64,000 bases of DNA from NCBI GenBank assembly GCA_028583685.1, contig JAMXIF010000220.1, positions 41,489,524 through 41,553,523 on the forward strand, written 5' to 3'. Source of the DNA: Petaurus breviceps papuanus. Lineage: Eukaryota; Chordata; Mammalia; Diprotodontia; Petauridae. The notes beneath the pieces were generated by a model, which searched no databases, had not been told where the DNA came from, and saw only the letters and a list, made by a program, of their open reading frames with translations. A program made the position numbers and the translations under genes. This document shows positions 56,641-64,000 of the stretch, one piece after another (the stretch's first letter is position 1; each line of letters starts with the position of its first letter).

Positions 56641-57995
56641 GTTCACTTGTCACCATTAATATGGACTACTGATATGGCTTTCAAACCAATCTCCCTACCT
56701 CAATCTCTCCACCTTCAGGCTATCCTCTATGCAACTGCCAGAATGATATTCCTAAAACACTGATCTGATCATATCAACCCCCTGCTTGCAAAATGTGTAG
56801 CATCCTCTTGTCTCTAGAATCAAATACAAACTGCTTTCTTTGGCATTAAAGTCCTTCACATCATGTCTCCAACCTACCTTTCTAGGTTTAAGCATCACTG
56901 TTTTTTGTTTTGTTTTTAGCATTTTATTTTGCCCCAGTTACATGAAAAAACAATTGATAACATTTGTTTTTAAAACTTAGAGTTCCAAATTCTCTCCTTT
57001 ACTTCCTCCCCAACTGCCCCCCTCCCATTGAGAAAACAAGAAACTCAATATAGGTTATACATGTGTAGTCATGCAAAACATATCTATAATAGTCATGTTG
57101 TAAAAGAAAATACAGACACAAAAAAACAACTCAAGAAACATAAAGTTTAAAAAAGTATGCTTCAATCTGTATTCAGACACCATCAGTTCTTTCTCTGGGA
57201 ATGGATAGCATTTTTCATCATAAGTCCTTCAGAGCTGTCTTGGATTGTTATATTGCTGAGAACAGCTAAGTTCACAGTGAATCATCTTATTGTTGCTACT
57301 TTCTACATAGAACTTTTCACTTTGCATCAGACCATGCAAGTCTTTCCAGGTTCTTCTGAGAGCCTCCTGCTCATCATTTCTTATAATACAATAGTATTCC
57401 ATCCAATCATTGTGCCATTCCCAGCCATTCCTCCAGTTGGGCATCCCCTCAATTCCTAATTTTTTGCCCTCAGAAAAGAGTTGCTATATTTTTGTATATA
57501 GGTTCTTTTCCTTTTTGTTTTTTAACTCTTTTAGGATACAGACTTAGTAGTGGTATCGTTAGGTCAAAGAATATATGCATCACCCCCTTTCATGACCTCT
57601 TTAGTCCAAACGATCTGGCCCTCTTTGCTTTTTCTCACATATGATATTCCATCTTTCTCTTTGCCTTTACAAAGGCTATTCCAGAATCATACTAGCTCCT
57701 CACCTCTACTTCTGAGAATGCTAAGTTTACCTAAAAGCTCAATTAAAGAACTACCTCCTACATGAGGTTTTTCCTGATTTTCACAGCTATTGGTGCCTCT
57801 TTTATAAAATTAATTCCTTATTTATTTGTTTAGATTTTGTAAGTATTTTTATGGGTATGTGTTGTCTCCCCCTCATAGAATATGAGCTCTTATAGGTCTG
57901 GGGTCATTTTATTAACGTCTTTGTATCCCAGTGTTGAGCATAGCTATTGGCACATAGGTACTGAACAAATGCACCTGGTATTGATTATTTGATTA
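56641..57995 (+). mobile_element. L2/CR1-class LINE 3' half, split by an L1 tail
   Basis: CAGGCTATCCTCTATGCAAC, ATCAACCCCCTGCTTGCAAA and TTCACATCATGTCTCCAACC lie left of the insert. CCAAACGATCTGGCCCTCTT, TGTCTCCCCCTCATAGAATA, GGTACTGAACAAATGCACCT and TTGATTATTTGATT lie right. This is the longest L2-class copy here, covering the ORF2 end and the 3'UTR. Confidence 0.8.
56892..57583 (-). mobile_element. L1 LINE tail nested in the L2
   Basis: GCATCAC at 56892-56898 and 57577-57583 is a 7-bp target duplication. The body begins with T-rich tail sequence (TTTTTTGTTTTGTTTTTAGC), then the 3'UTR (GAGTTCCAAATTCTCTCC) and a short ORF2 C-terminal segment in antisense. 5'-truncated. Confidence 0.9.
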
Positions 57996-58111
57996 CAAAC
58001 TATTAAATATATGAACCAAATATATCACAACATTTCTAAACTCACCCAGCATAGTGATAAAACGTTGCTCTTACTGATCTGGATTTGTCATCTCCTCATT
58101 TAATTGCTTGC
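57996..58111. other. Unassigned DNA
   Basis: No recognised element. Confidence 0.3.
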
Positions 58112-58378
58112 CACCTAGGTGCCACCTAGGTGGCATAGTGAATAGAGTACTAGCCCAAGAATCAAGAAGACCTGAGTTCAAATTTGTCCTGAAACAGTTG
58201 CTAGTTGTATGATCCCAGGCAGGCCATTTAATCCTTTTTACCTCTATTTCCTCATCTGTCAAATAAGGTTGAGAAGGAAACAGCAAACCACTCTATCTTT
58301 GCCAAAAAAAAAAAAAAAAACAAATGAGGTCATGAAGAGTTGGGCACAACTGAAAAACAACATTCAATTGCTGGTATT
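58112..58378 (+). mobile_element. RTE-tailed SINE
   Basis: The head has a short duplication (GTGCCACCTAGGTGCCACC), then TGGCATAGTGAATAGAGTAC, AAGAAGACCTGAGTTCAAAT, TCCTCATCTGTCAAATAAGG and ATCTTTGCCAAAAAAA. It ends GAGTTGGGCACAACTGAAAA with CAACA. The 3' module matches the tail at 22211 and is the type mobilised by RTE LINEs. Confidence 0.88.
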
Positions 58379-58589
58379 TCCATGCAAAACATTGGAATTA
58401 TTTCAATAACCTAATCAAAATAGCTGTTTGAAATGCTTAGATTCTGAAGCCTCTGTAAATGGGTTATTTCTTGTAGGATTCCCATATATTCATGCTTTAT
58501 TCGTACATATATTTATTTTATTCATAACTCAACATAATTAATGTTTCCAACAAGATGAAAAGAGAGGAAGGATTTCTTGAAACAGTGAT
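58379..58589. other. Unassigned DNA
   Basis: No recognised element. Confidence 0.3.
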
Positions 58590-58614
58590 ATTAATTCATA
58601 TATATATATATATA
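58590..58614. repeat. (TA)n microsatellite
   Basis: About nine TA units directly beside the MIR-class element. Confidence 0.9.
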
Positions 58615-58835
58615 GCATTTTCAAGTTTTGCAAAGCATTTTGTGTACATGTGTGTCCATACAATGTTTTGAACCTCATAAATGTTTTGTGAAGTGTATTA
58701 TTATTCCCATTTTGCACATGGAGAAACCAAGAATTGGAGAGGTTAAACAAAGAACTAGAAAGTGCCTGAGGCAGTATTTGAATTCAGGTCTCACTAAATT
58801 CAGATCTAATACACTATATTGCCTCTACCAACCAA
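58615..58835 (-). mobile_element. MIR-class SINE
   Basis: GTTTTGCAAAGCATTTTGTG, CCATTTTGCACATGGAGAAA and AGTGCCTGAGGCAGTATTTG are in antisense order. Confidence 0.75.
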
Positions 58836-59911
58836 ATGGGCTGTATCCTATGCAAGTAAGTAAGCCATATTGTGTGTACTTGGGTTGTTTTTTTTTTTTT
58901 TCCCTAATCACTGGGATAAATTTTTACAAGTCTTTAAACTCTTGGTAGTCTATTCTCTCTTGCATGGACTTTCATTGGGTATCCTATTTCAATTTCCTTT
59001 GGTGATAAGAAGGTAAGCTGGAAAAAATTAGGAAGCTAAAATGTCTTTTTTTTTCTTTGCCTAGGTGGATATGAACCTGGATTGCTATCAGTAAAAATGT
59101 TCTGTGTTCTATAAAATGTAACACGTAATGCCAGATGAGGTTTAATCTTTCGTGGTCAATTTTTTTTGTGCTCTCTTCCCACTTTGCTCTTGGATATGAA
59201 ATTCTGTAAGACAGGACTTATGTCAAAAGCATTCATATGAATGATAAAAAAACATGTTTTTTTTCTCAAAGACCTCAATAATCAGTCATGTGTGTAATTA
59301 AAATGGGGAAGCATATTTCAGGTAAGTGACCTAAGCAAAGGCATCTTCAAAATGTGTTTAGGATGAGGAGACTGCGATACCAAAATGAAAATGATAATCC
59401 TCGTCTGTGAATCTTTCTCCTTCCCCCTTCCAAACAAACTGATACAGGTCTGAGAAAAGTCATGCCATGAGGCTATTTTTTAGACATTTTTGAGCTCTGC
59501 CTCCCTACTACTCCCTAAACTCCAAGCATGCTGAAACTCAAAACCTGGAAGGAGGGGAGGGTGGGAGGCAAAGGGGAGGCAATGCTTTTTACAGCAATGG
59601 ACAGTTTCACCCTTAAGGGGATTATTTTGCCAGGATAATGGTTGAGTGAAAGTAGGAGGCTTGCTAAGAGTAATGGGTTTTGTCCAAATTAGCTGCAACT
59701 TCTCTGGTACAACTCTAATGACAGTCTATTACCAAAAATAATAATAATGGTACCTGGAAAAGCACATTATATTGAAATCTGCCCCACAAAACTAAGAATT
59801 TTCATTTTACTCCTTCATTTCTAAAATGCTTTTCACACATTTGAGAAAGCTTTCAGTATATAGTATAGATGATGCTCTTTCTACCTCCCATTTAGCACAA
59901 TGTTTTTTTGC
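58836..59911. other. Unassigned DNA, repeat-poor
   Basis: No element recognised over about 1.1 kb apart from T-rich runs; no credible ORF. Confidence 0.35.
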
Positions 59912-60068
59912 TTTTTTTTTTTGGAGGGGAAGGGCAGGGCAGTTGGGGTTAAGTGACTTGCCCAAGGTCACAGGGCTGTAAGTGTCTGAGATAGGGTTTG
60001 AACTCTGGTCCTCCTGACTCCAAGGTACTCTATTGGTACTCTATTCACTGCGCCACCTAGCTGCCCCC
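59912..60068 (-). mobile_element. Marsupial SINE
   Basis: The minus-strand head GGGGGCAGCTAGGTGGCGCA and a normal core, with a small internal duplication (GGTACTCTATT twice at 60025-60046). Flanks TAGCACAAT on both sides (59894 and 60073) are the probable target duplication. Confidence 0.92.
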
Positions 60069-60184
60069 AGATAGCACAATTTTAATTATTTAAGTTCAAA
60101 GTAAAGTTTTATTGAAATGGACTGCCTTAGTTCCAAATGTGATCATTTGGACAGGACTGGACTGAAGTTTCACTTTCCAAGCTG
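60069..60184. other. Unassigned DNA
   Basis: No recognised element. Confidence 0.3.
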
Positions 60185-60900
60185 TTTTCTACATTCATCG
60201 ATTTAGAGTTGGGAGGGATCTCAGAAGTAGTCTAGACCAATCCCCTCCTTTTACAGATGTGAGGGCTTGCTGAGCCCTTTTCAGAGCTGCTCATCTACCT
60301 TTGGTGTCCATCTTCACCCAACTCTCACCTGTGGCTCCAAGAAGCAGTAGCATGTGCAGTGGCCACACCCTGGTAAAACCATGTCAGCAGATGGGCTAAA
60401 CCAGGTTGAGAATAACTGGCAGGCCTCAAATCCATCAGTGAGTTAGGGAGCTATCTACCCCAATGGTTGAAGACTTCTCCAAGTGGAAAGGGCAAATGGG
60501 AATAGTTTGTTCCAATAGACATGAAGGTGGTTGAAACAGGTGCTTGTGGAGTGCTTAGAGCAAGATGTGAAAGATGCCAAGGTCATCCACTGAATACAGG
60601 GCCATTGCCAGTCATCTTGATTTCTGTTGCACCACTGGACTTCAATGGCTCTATAAGAGAGAGTGAGGCTGACGACTTTGTATAACTGCCTTACTTAAAT
60701 CCAATTCCCAAGCAAGTCAAGACATCACCCAAAATGTCATTGATCCTCTTTGAAAATGAAGGATGAACAGCAACAGATAAGGTGCCTGAGGCCTAAGGAA
60801 GCAACGTGACTATTAATATTGCATAGGTAGAGTCATGACAGAGTCTAGATTTGACCCGTCTTCCAACTCCAAAGCCAGCACTTACTTGTAGCAAACTGAG
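60185..60900 (-). mobile_element. MIR-class SINE split by the 0.5-kb repeat
   Basis: GATTTAGAGTTGGGAGGGATCTC and CCTCCTTTTACAGAT are left of the insert; AAGGTGCCTGAGGCC and TCTTCCAACTCCAAAGCCAG are right. Confidence 0.7.
60245..60780 (+). mobile_element. 0.5-kb tailed repeat, copy 2
   Basis: It begins GTGAGGGCTTGCTGAGCCCT and carries GCAGATGGGCTAAACCAGGT, GAGTTAGGGAGCTATCTACC, GGTCATCCACTGAATACAGG, TTGCACCACTGGACTTCAAT and TCCTCTTTGAAAATGAAGGA. It ends GAACAGCAACAG. The flanking ACAGAT on both sides may be the target duplication. Confidence 0.8.
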
Positions 60901-61335
60901 GCCAAAGGATCAGAGGGGCCCTGATTTAGAGTCAGAAGAGAACTGAGAGTCCTTTAAGCCTGACCCTCCCCCCATTTTACAAATGAGAAAATTAAGACTT
61001 TTGCTAGTTTAGCAGAAGTGTCAAACACCCTACCTGGCAATGGATCCCCAACACTCCTTAGTACAGCCCAAACCTGATTAAAATGTAACTGGGAAATATT
61101 TAACAAAATAAAGATAATTGCAATCGAACATAGATGATGTTAATATGTGGTTTTCTAAGTCAATATGGTACTATAAAGATGCTTAGTTACACTTTAGTGG
61201 TTCCCATTTCTATTTGAGTTTGACATCACTGATTTAAACAACTAGCTCAGGGTCACATAGCTAAGTGTCTGAGGCAGGTTTCAAATGCAAGTTGTTCTGA
61301 TTCCAAATCCAGAGTTCTATATATCACACGATCTC
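60901..61335 (-). mobile_element. MIR-class SINE split by a hAT-like element
   Basis: CCCCATTTTACAAATGAGAAAATTAAG is left of the insert; CTAGCTCAGGGTCACATAGC and CAAATCCAGAGTTCTATA are right. Confidence 0.75.
61013..61238 (-). mobile_element. hAT-like non-autonomous DNA transposon, copy c, both ends kept
   Basis: The ends CAGAAGTGTCAAAC and, inverted, CAGTGATGTCAAAC (from GTTTGACATCACTG) form an imperfect terminal repeat. The core AACTGGGAAATATTTAACAA aligns in reverse with copies a and b. The flanking octamers TAGTTTAG and ATTTAAAC are only loosely alike, so the 8-bp target duplication is unproven. Confidence 0.7.
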
Positions 61336-62159
61336 TACTAAGTAAATTATAAGAGTAAATAAAATAGGGAGAGGGGGAGCAAAGAGAAAAAAATATATAC
61401 GAATTTAACTTAATTAAAAGAATAAAATTTTCAGGCCAAAACTAGAAATCATTCTTATCTATTCATTAAAGCAAGTCCCAAAAGGAATCCTTTTTAGCAA
61501 TATTCCTTGCTATACTTTATTAGCTTAATTTAATCTACTGAACATACTTGAACATAATGAACTTCATTTCTTTTAAGAATTAATAGGACAGATTTTCACT
61601 CTGATTGGGCTTTTTACCTTAGCCAAAAGTAATGAGATTTCACTCTATCTTTGAATGAGACAAAGTTTAAAGCTCAATTTTCTAGAATTAAAAAGGTACA
61701 TTTTATATATAGTTATGTGTAAATAGAGCAGTTGCTAGGAAAGAGAATTTGTTATAGTTTAGTCCTCTTATACCTTATGTCTTTATAATGTAGACAAGAC
61801 TGCCTTAATAAGCAATTTTGAAATAGCTATAATCCTTGAAATGGCTGGCTAAAATTCTGACTACATTAACTCAGTCCTTTGTTCTCCAAAGTAGATCCAC
61901 CAGATACAATGAATACACACTTACTTTGAATAAGAAGACCTCAGATAAAACTATAATCTGGTTGTCCCAGCATAGGAGTTACCATAAACCTCTAACTAGT
62001 TTTCAGTGTTTTACATTACAGAAAGGGACAGCCTAATGTACAGGCAAAGAGGGAGCTACCCACTCTATTAAGTAAGATAGGATATACTCCATAAAAGTCC
62101 TCTACACCATAACTCTGCAATTTGCTTTTAAAGATACCTGAAGCTCCCACCATTAGATT
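61336..62159. other. Unassigned AT-rich DNA
   Basis: No recognised element and no credible ORF. Confidence 0.3.
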
Positions 62160-62335
62160 CATGTTATATGGTTGAAAGAGCATTGAACTTAGAATCAGAA
62201 GACCTGAGCCCAATTCCCAGTTCTCCTATTCAGCAAAGCACTTGACCTCTCCGGAGATCTGTTTCTTCACCTATAAAATGAAAATAGCAAACCCTGCCCT
62301 ACCAACTTCGTAATGTTGCTGTGATTCTATATTGA
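62160..62335 (+). mobile_element. MIR-class SINE
   Basis: GAACTTAGAATCAGAAGACCTGAGCCC, GACCTCTCCGGAGATCTG and CCTATAAAATGAAAATAGC are in sense order. Confidence 0.75.
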
Positions 62336-62429
62336 CTCCAGAGAGGAAAAGTGGCTGTTGAAGTAGAAATTATAGGAACCCTGGGAGAAAGAACTATTCC
62401 ATCCTAGAATTTATGACAAGGAGGAAAAC
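62336..62429. other. Short unassigned spacer
   Basis: No recognised element. Confidence 0.3.
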
Positions 62430-63640
62430 AGATTTTTAGAGAGTAATTAGACACGCACTTTGCTAAGAGCTAAGGATACAAAGATTAAAAACAAGATCTC
62501 TGACCTGAGGGAGGTGACATGGTAATGGGTCACACAACATGCAAAGGAGAGTGTCGACATATGATATATACAGTGCAATGAGAAGGTAATTCCAGAGAGA
62601 AAGGTGGGAAAAGGAGGAAACCAGAAAGGCCTCCCATGGAAGGAAGGATTTGAGCTGAGTTTTAAAGTAAACCAGCATGCATGGAGTGTTCAGGAGGACT
62701 ATCACTTCTGGTTTGAGGGCTTGCCAAGCCCTTTTTCAGGGTGTTCATCTTCACTCAACTCCAAGAAGCTGGATCATGTGCAACAACCATACTCCAGTAA
62801 ACCTGTCTCAGCAGATGGGCTAAACCAGGTAGACAGGTCTCAAACCATTGGCAAATTAGGGGAATGTCTACCCTAAGCATGTGGAGATTTCCCATGGCAG
62901 AATGGGTGAGAACGATTTGTTCCATTGACCATGAAAGAGGCTGAAGCAGGCACTGTGGATCACAGAGAGCTTGGTCAGATGCTAATGTCATCCACTGCAT
63001 CCTGGACCATCACCAGTCATTATGACTTTTGTCTTGCCACCTGACTTTGATGACTGTGGAAGGAAGAGTAGGGCTGATGACTTCCTGCAACTCTGTCTCA
63101 TTTAAATTCAATTCACACACAAGTCAAGGCATCCCCCATGATTGCACTAGTCCTTGTCAGGAATGAAGGATAAGCAGCAAAAGAAACCAAGAAAGCTGAG
63201 AAGCAGAAGTGAAGGGGTAGATCATTCCAGGAACAGAGAAGTCAATGAAAAGGCATGGAGTCCAGAGATGGTGTGTCTAGTGAGAAGTACAGCAGGTGGG
63301 CCAGTGTAGTTGGATTAAAAATTAAGAGGAGTAAAGTGTGAAGAGACTAGAAAAGGTAGGAAGGAACTGTGGAGGATTCTAAATATCAGAGTATTTTTAT
63401 ATTTGATCCTAGAGGTAATATGGAGCAATTAGTTTATGGAGTAGTGGAGTGACACCATCAAACCCTTTGCTTTAGAAAAATCACTTTGGCAGCTAAGTGA
63501 AGGGCAAACTGGATTGGAGAGACACTGGAGGCAGGGAGTCCAACCAAAAATCCAGGCATGATGTAAGAATGAAGGCCAGCTATATGCATTGAGAGAAAGG
63601 GACACATAAAGGAGATGTTTTGAGTCCCCTCCCAGCTATG
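62430..63640 (+). mobile_element. Repeat X, longest copy, split by the 0.5-kb repeat
   Basis: Blocks in order: CTTTGCTAAGAGCTAAGGATACAAAG, GAGTGTTCAGGAGGACTATC, (insert), GATCATTCCAGGAACAGAGA, TTTTTATATTTGATCCTAGAGG, GAGTGACACCATCAAACC and AAAAATCACTTTGGCAGCTA. The middle and later blocks line up with the copy at 25506-26105. No coding potential or terminal repeats were seen. Confidence 0.6.
62711..63183 (+). mobile_element. 0.5-kb tailed repeat, copy 3
   Basis: GAGGGCTTGCCAAGCCCTTT, GCAGATGGGCTAAACCAGGT, AATGTCATCCACTGCATCCT, GTCTTGCCACCTGACTTTGA and AATGAAGGATAAGCAGCAA are in the same order as copy 2. Confidence 0.8.
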
Positions 63641-63689
63641 CTTCTCCACACTTTGACAGCTGACTCATTTGCCTTCTAACTCTGGAACT
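63641..63689. other. Short unassigned spacer
   Basis: No recognised element. Confidence 0.3.
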
Positions 63690-63830
63690 TCTCTCAGTAC
63701 CTGGAATATATGTTCTGCCATTCCAGGCTCCTTCTTCCATTGGTGATTTCTTTCAGGGACCTCCATTTTGCGACCTCCAGCCCCCTTCTCCCATTGGTGA
63801 GTTCTTTCCAGGGATCTCCATTTTGAGGCA
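63690..63830. repeat. Two-unit tandem repeat, period about 55 bp
   Basis: CTTCCATTGGTGATTTCTTT at 63734 and CTCCCATTGGTGAGTTCTTT at 63788 start two units. Each continues through CAGGGACCTCCATTTTG / CAGGGATCTCCATTTTG. Confidence 0.85.
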
Positions 63831-64000
63831 AAGTTCTCATCTCATAGTGAGAGGGTAATAGGTATTCTAGAAGTGATGGAAAGATTTGGAGTAACCACTG
63901 TGGTGAGTAAAATAGTGAAAGAATGAGGGGAGCAGAGCACATTTCAAAGGGTTCAGAGAAAAGATATATAGATTTTCATGGAAATCAGTGTCATAGAGAA
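63831..64000. other. Unassigned DNA at right edge
   Basis: Purine-rich, no recognised element. Confidence 0.3.

Noticed and set aside
1-64000. CRISPR arrays, operons, prophage, plasmid or integron features
   Set aside because: The sequence is vertebrate nuclear repeat-rich DNA; the direct repeats are microsatellites, minisatellites or transposon target duplications.

Overview
This 64-kb window is marsupial nuclear DNA with no recognisable host protein-coding gene. The assignment rests on its dense, layered interspersed repeats. At least ten copies of a tRNA-derived SINE have the marsupial-type head (GGGCAGCTAGGTGGCGCAGT) and the internal phrase GGAGGACCTGAGTTCAAAT. There are many fragments of marsupial-type L1, CORE/MIR-class SINEs, CR1/L2-class LINEs, an RTE-clade LINE fragment and several families of DNA transposon. 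I cannot fix the species. The chromosome context reads as intergenic or deep-intronic; splice-bounded exons, CpG-island promoters, rRNA or functional tRNA genes were not seen. All family names come from recalled consensus phrases and translated motifs, not from a database search.

Layout. 0-10 kb: a truncated L1 3' half (505-2158), MIR sequence split by a hAT-like element, two SINEs, and a 3.3-kb antisense 5'-truncated L1 (6656-9937) whose broken 5' edge runs into an AT palindromic tract. 10-19 kb: a repeat-poor kilobase with one small transmembrane-like ORF, old L1 ORF1 debris present in two opposite orientations, a 0.5-kb tailed repeat, an antisense L1 tail, and a CR1-class LINE (16405-18175) split by L1, which is in turn split by a SINE with an expanded CTTT tail. 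19-33 kb: many MIR/CORE SINEs, L2 tails, a SINE-rich cluster near 30.1-30.8 kb, an RTE reverse-transcriptase relic (27.7-28.1 kb), and a relatively repeat-poor block at 23.6-24.7 kb. 33.9-40 kb: a heavily decayed sense L1 with endonuclease and RT motifs still legible and a SINE with a 16-bp target duplication. 40-49 kb: a CT-rich minisatellite, LTR-like fossils, L1 3' ends, L2 tails, and a complete 427-bp Tc1/mariner-type miniature transposon inserted in L2 (46092-46518). 49.3-56.4 kb: the best preserved element, a sense L1 with 5'UTR, ORF1 and ORF2 remnants, carrying an antisense L1 tail that itself carries a SINE. 56.6-64 kb: an L2 split by an L1 tail, an RTE-tailed SINE, two more copies of the 0.5-kb repeat, a two-ended hAT-like element and a short tandem duplication at the right edge.

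The parts do not form a pathway. They form a stratigraphy of insertions: CR1, L2, MIR and the unnamed repeat called X are the hosts; L1, hAT, mariner and the 0.5-kb repeat cut them; the SINEs with clean target duplications came last. I found no convincing undescribed biological system. The most useful leads are the mariner-type element, the 0.5-kb tailed repeat family, the SINE with well-kept internal promoter boxes, and two repeat-poor blocks that could hold regulatory DNA.
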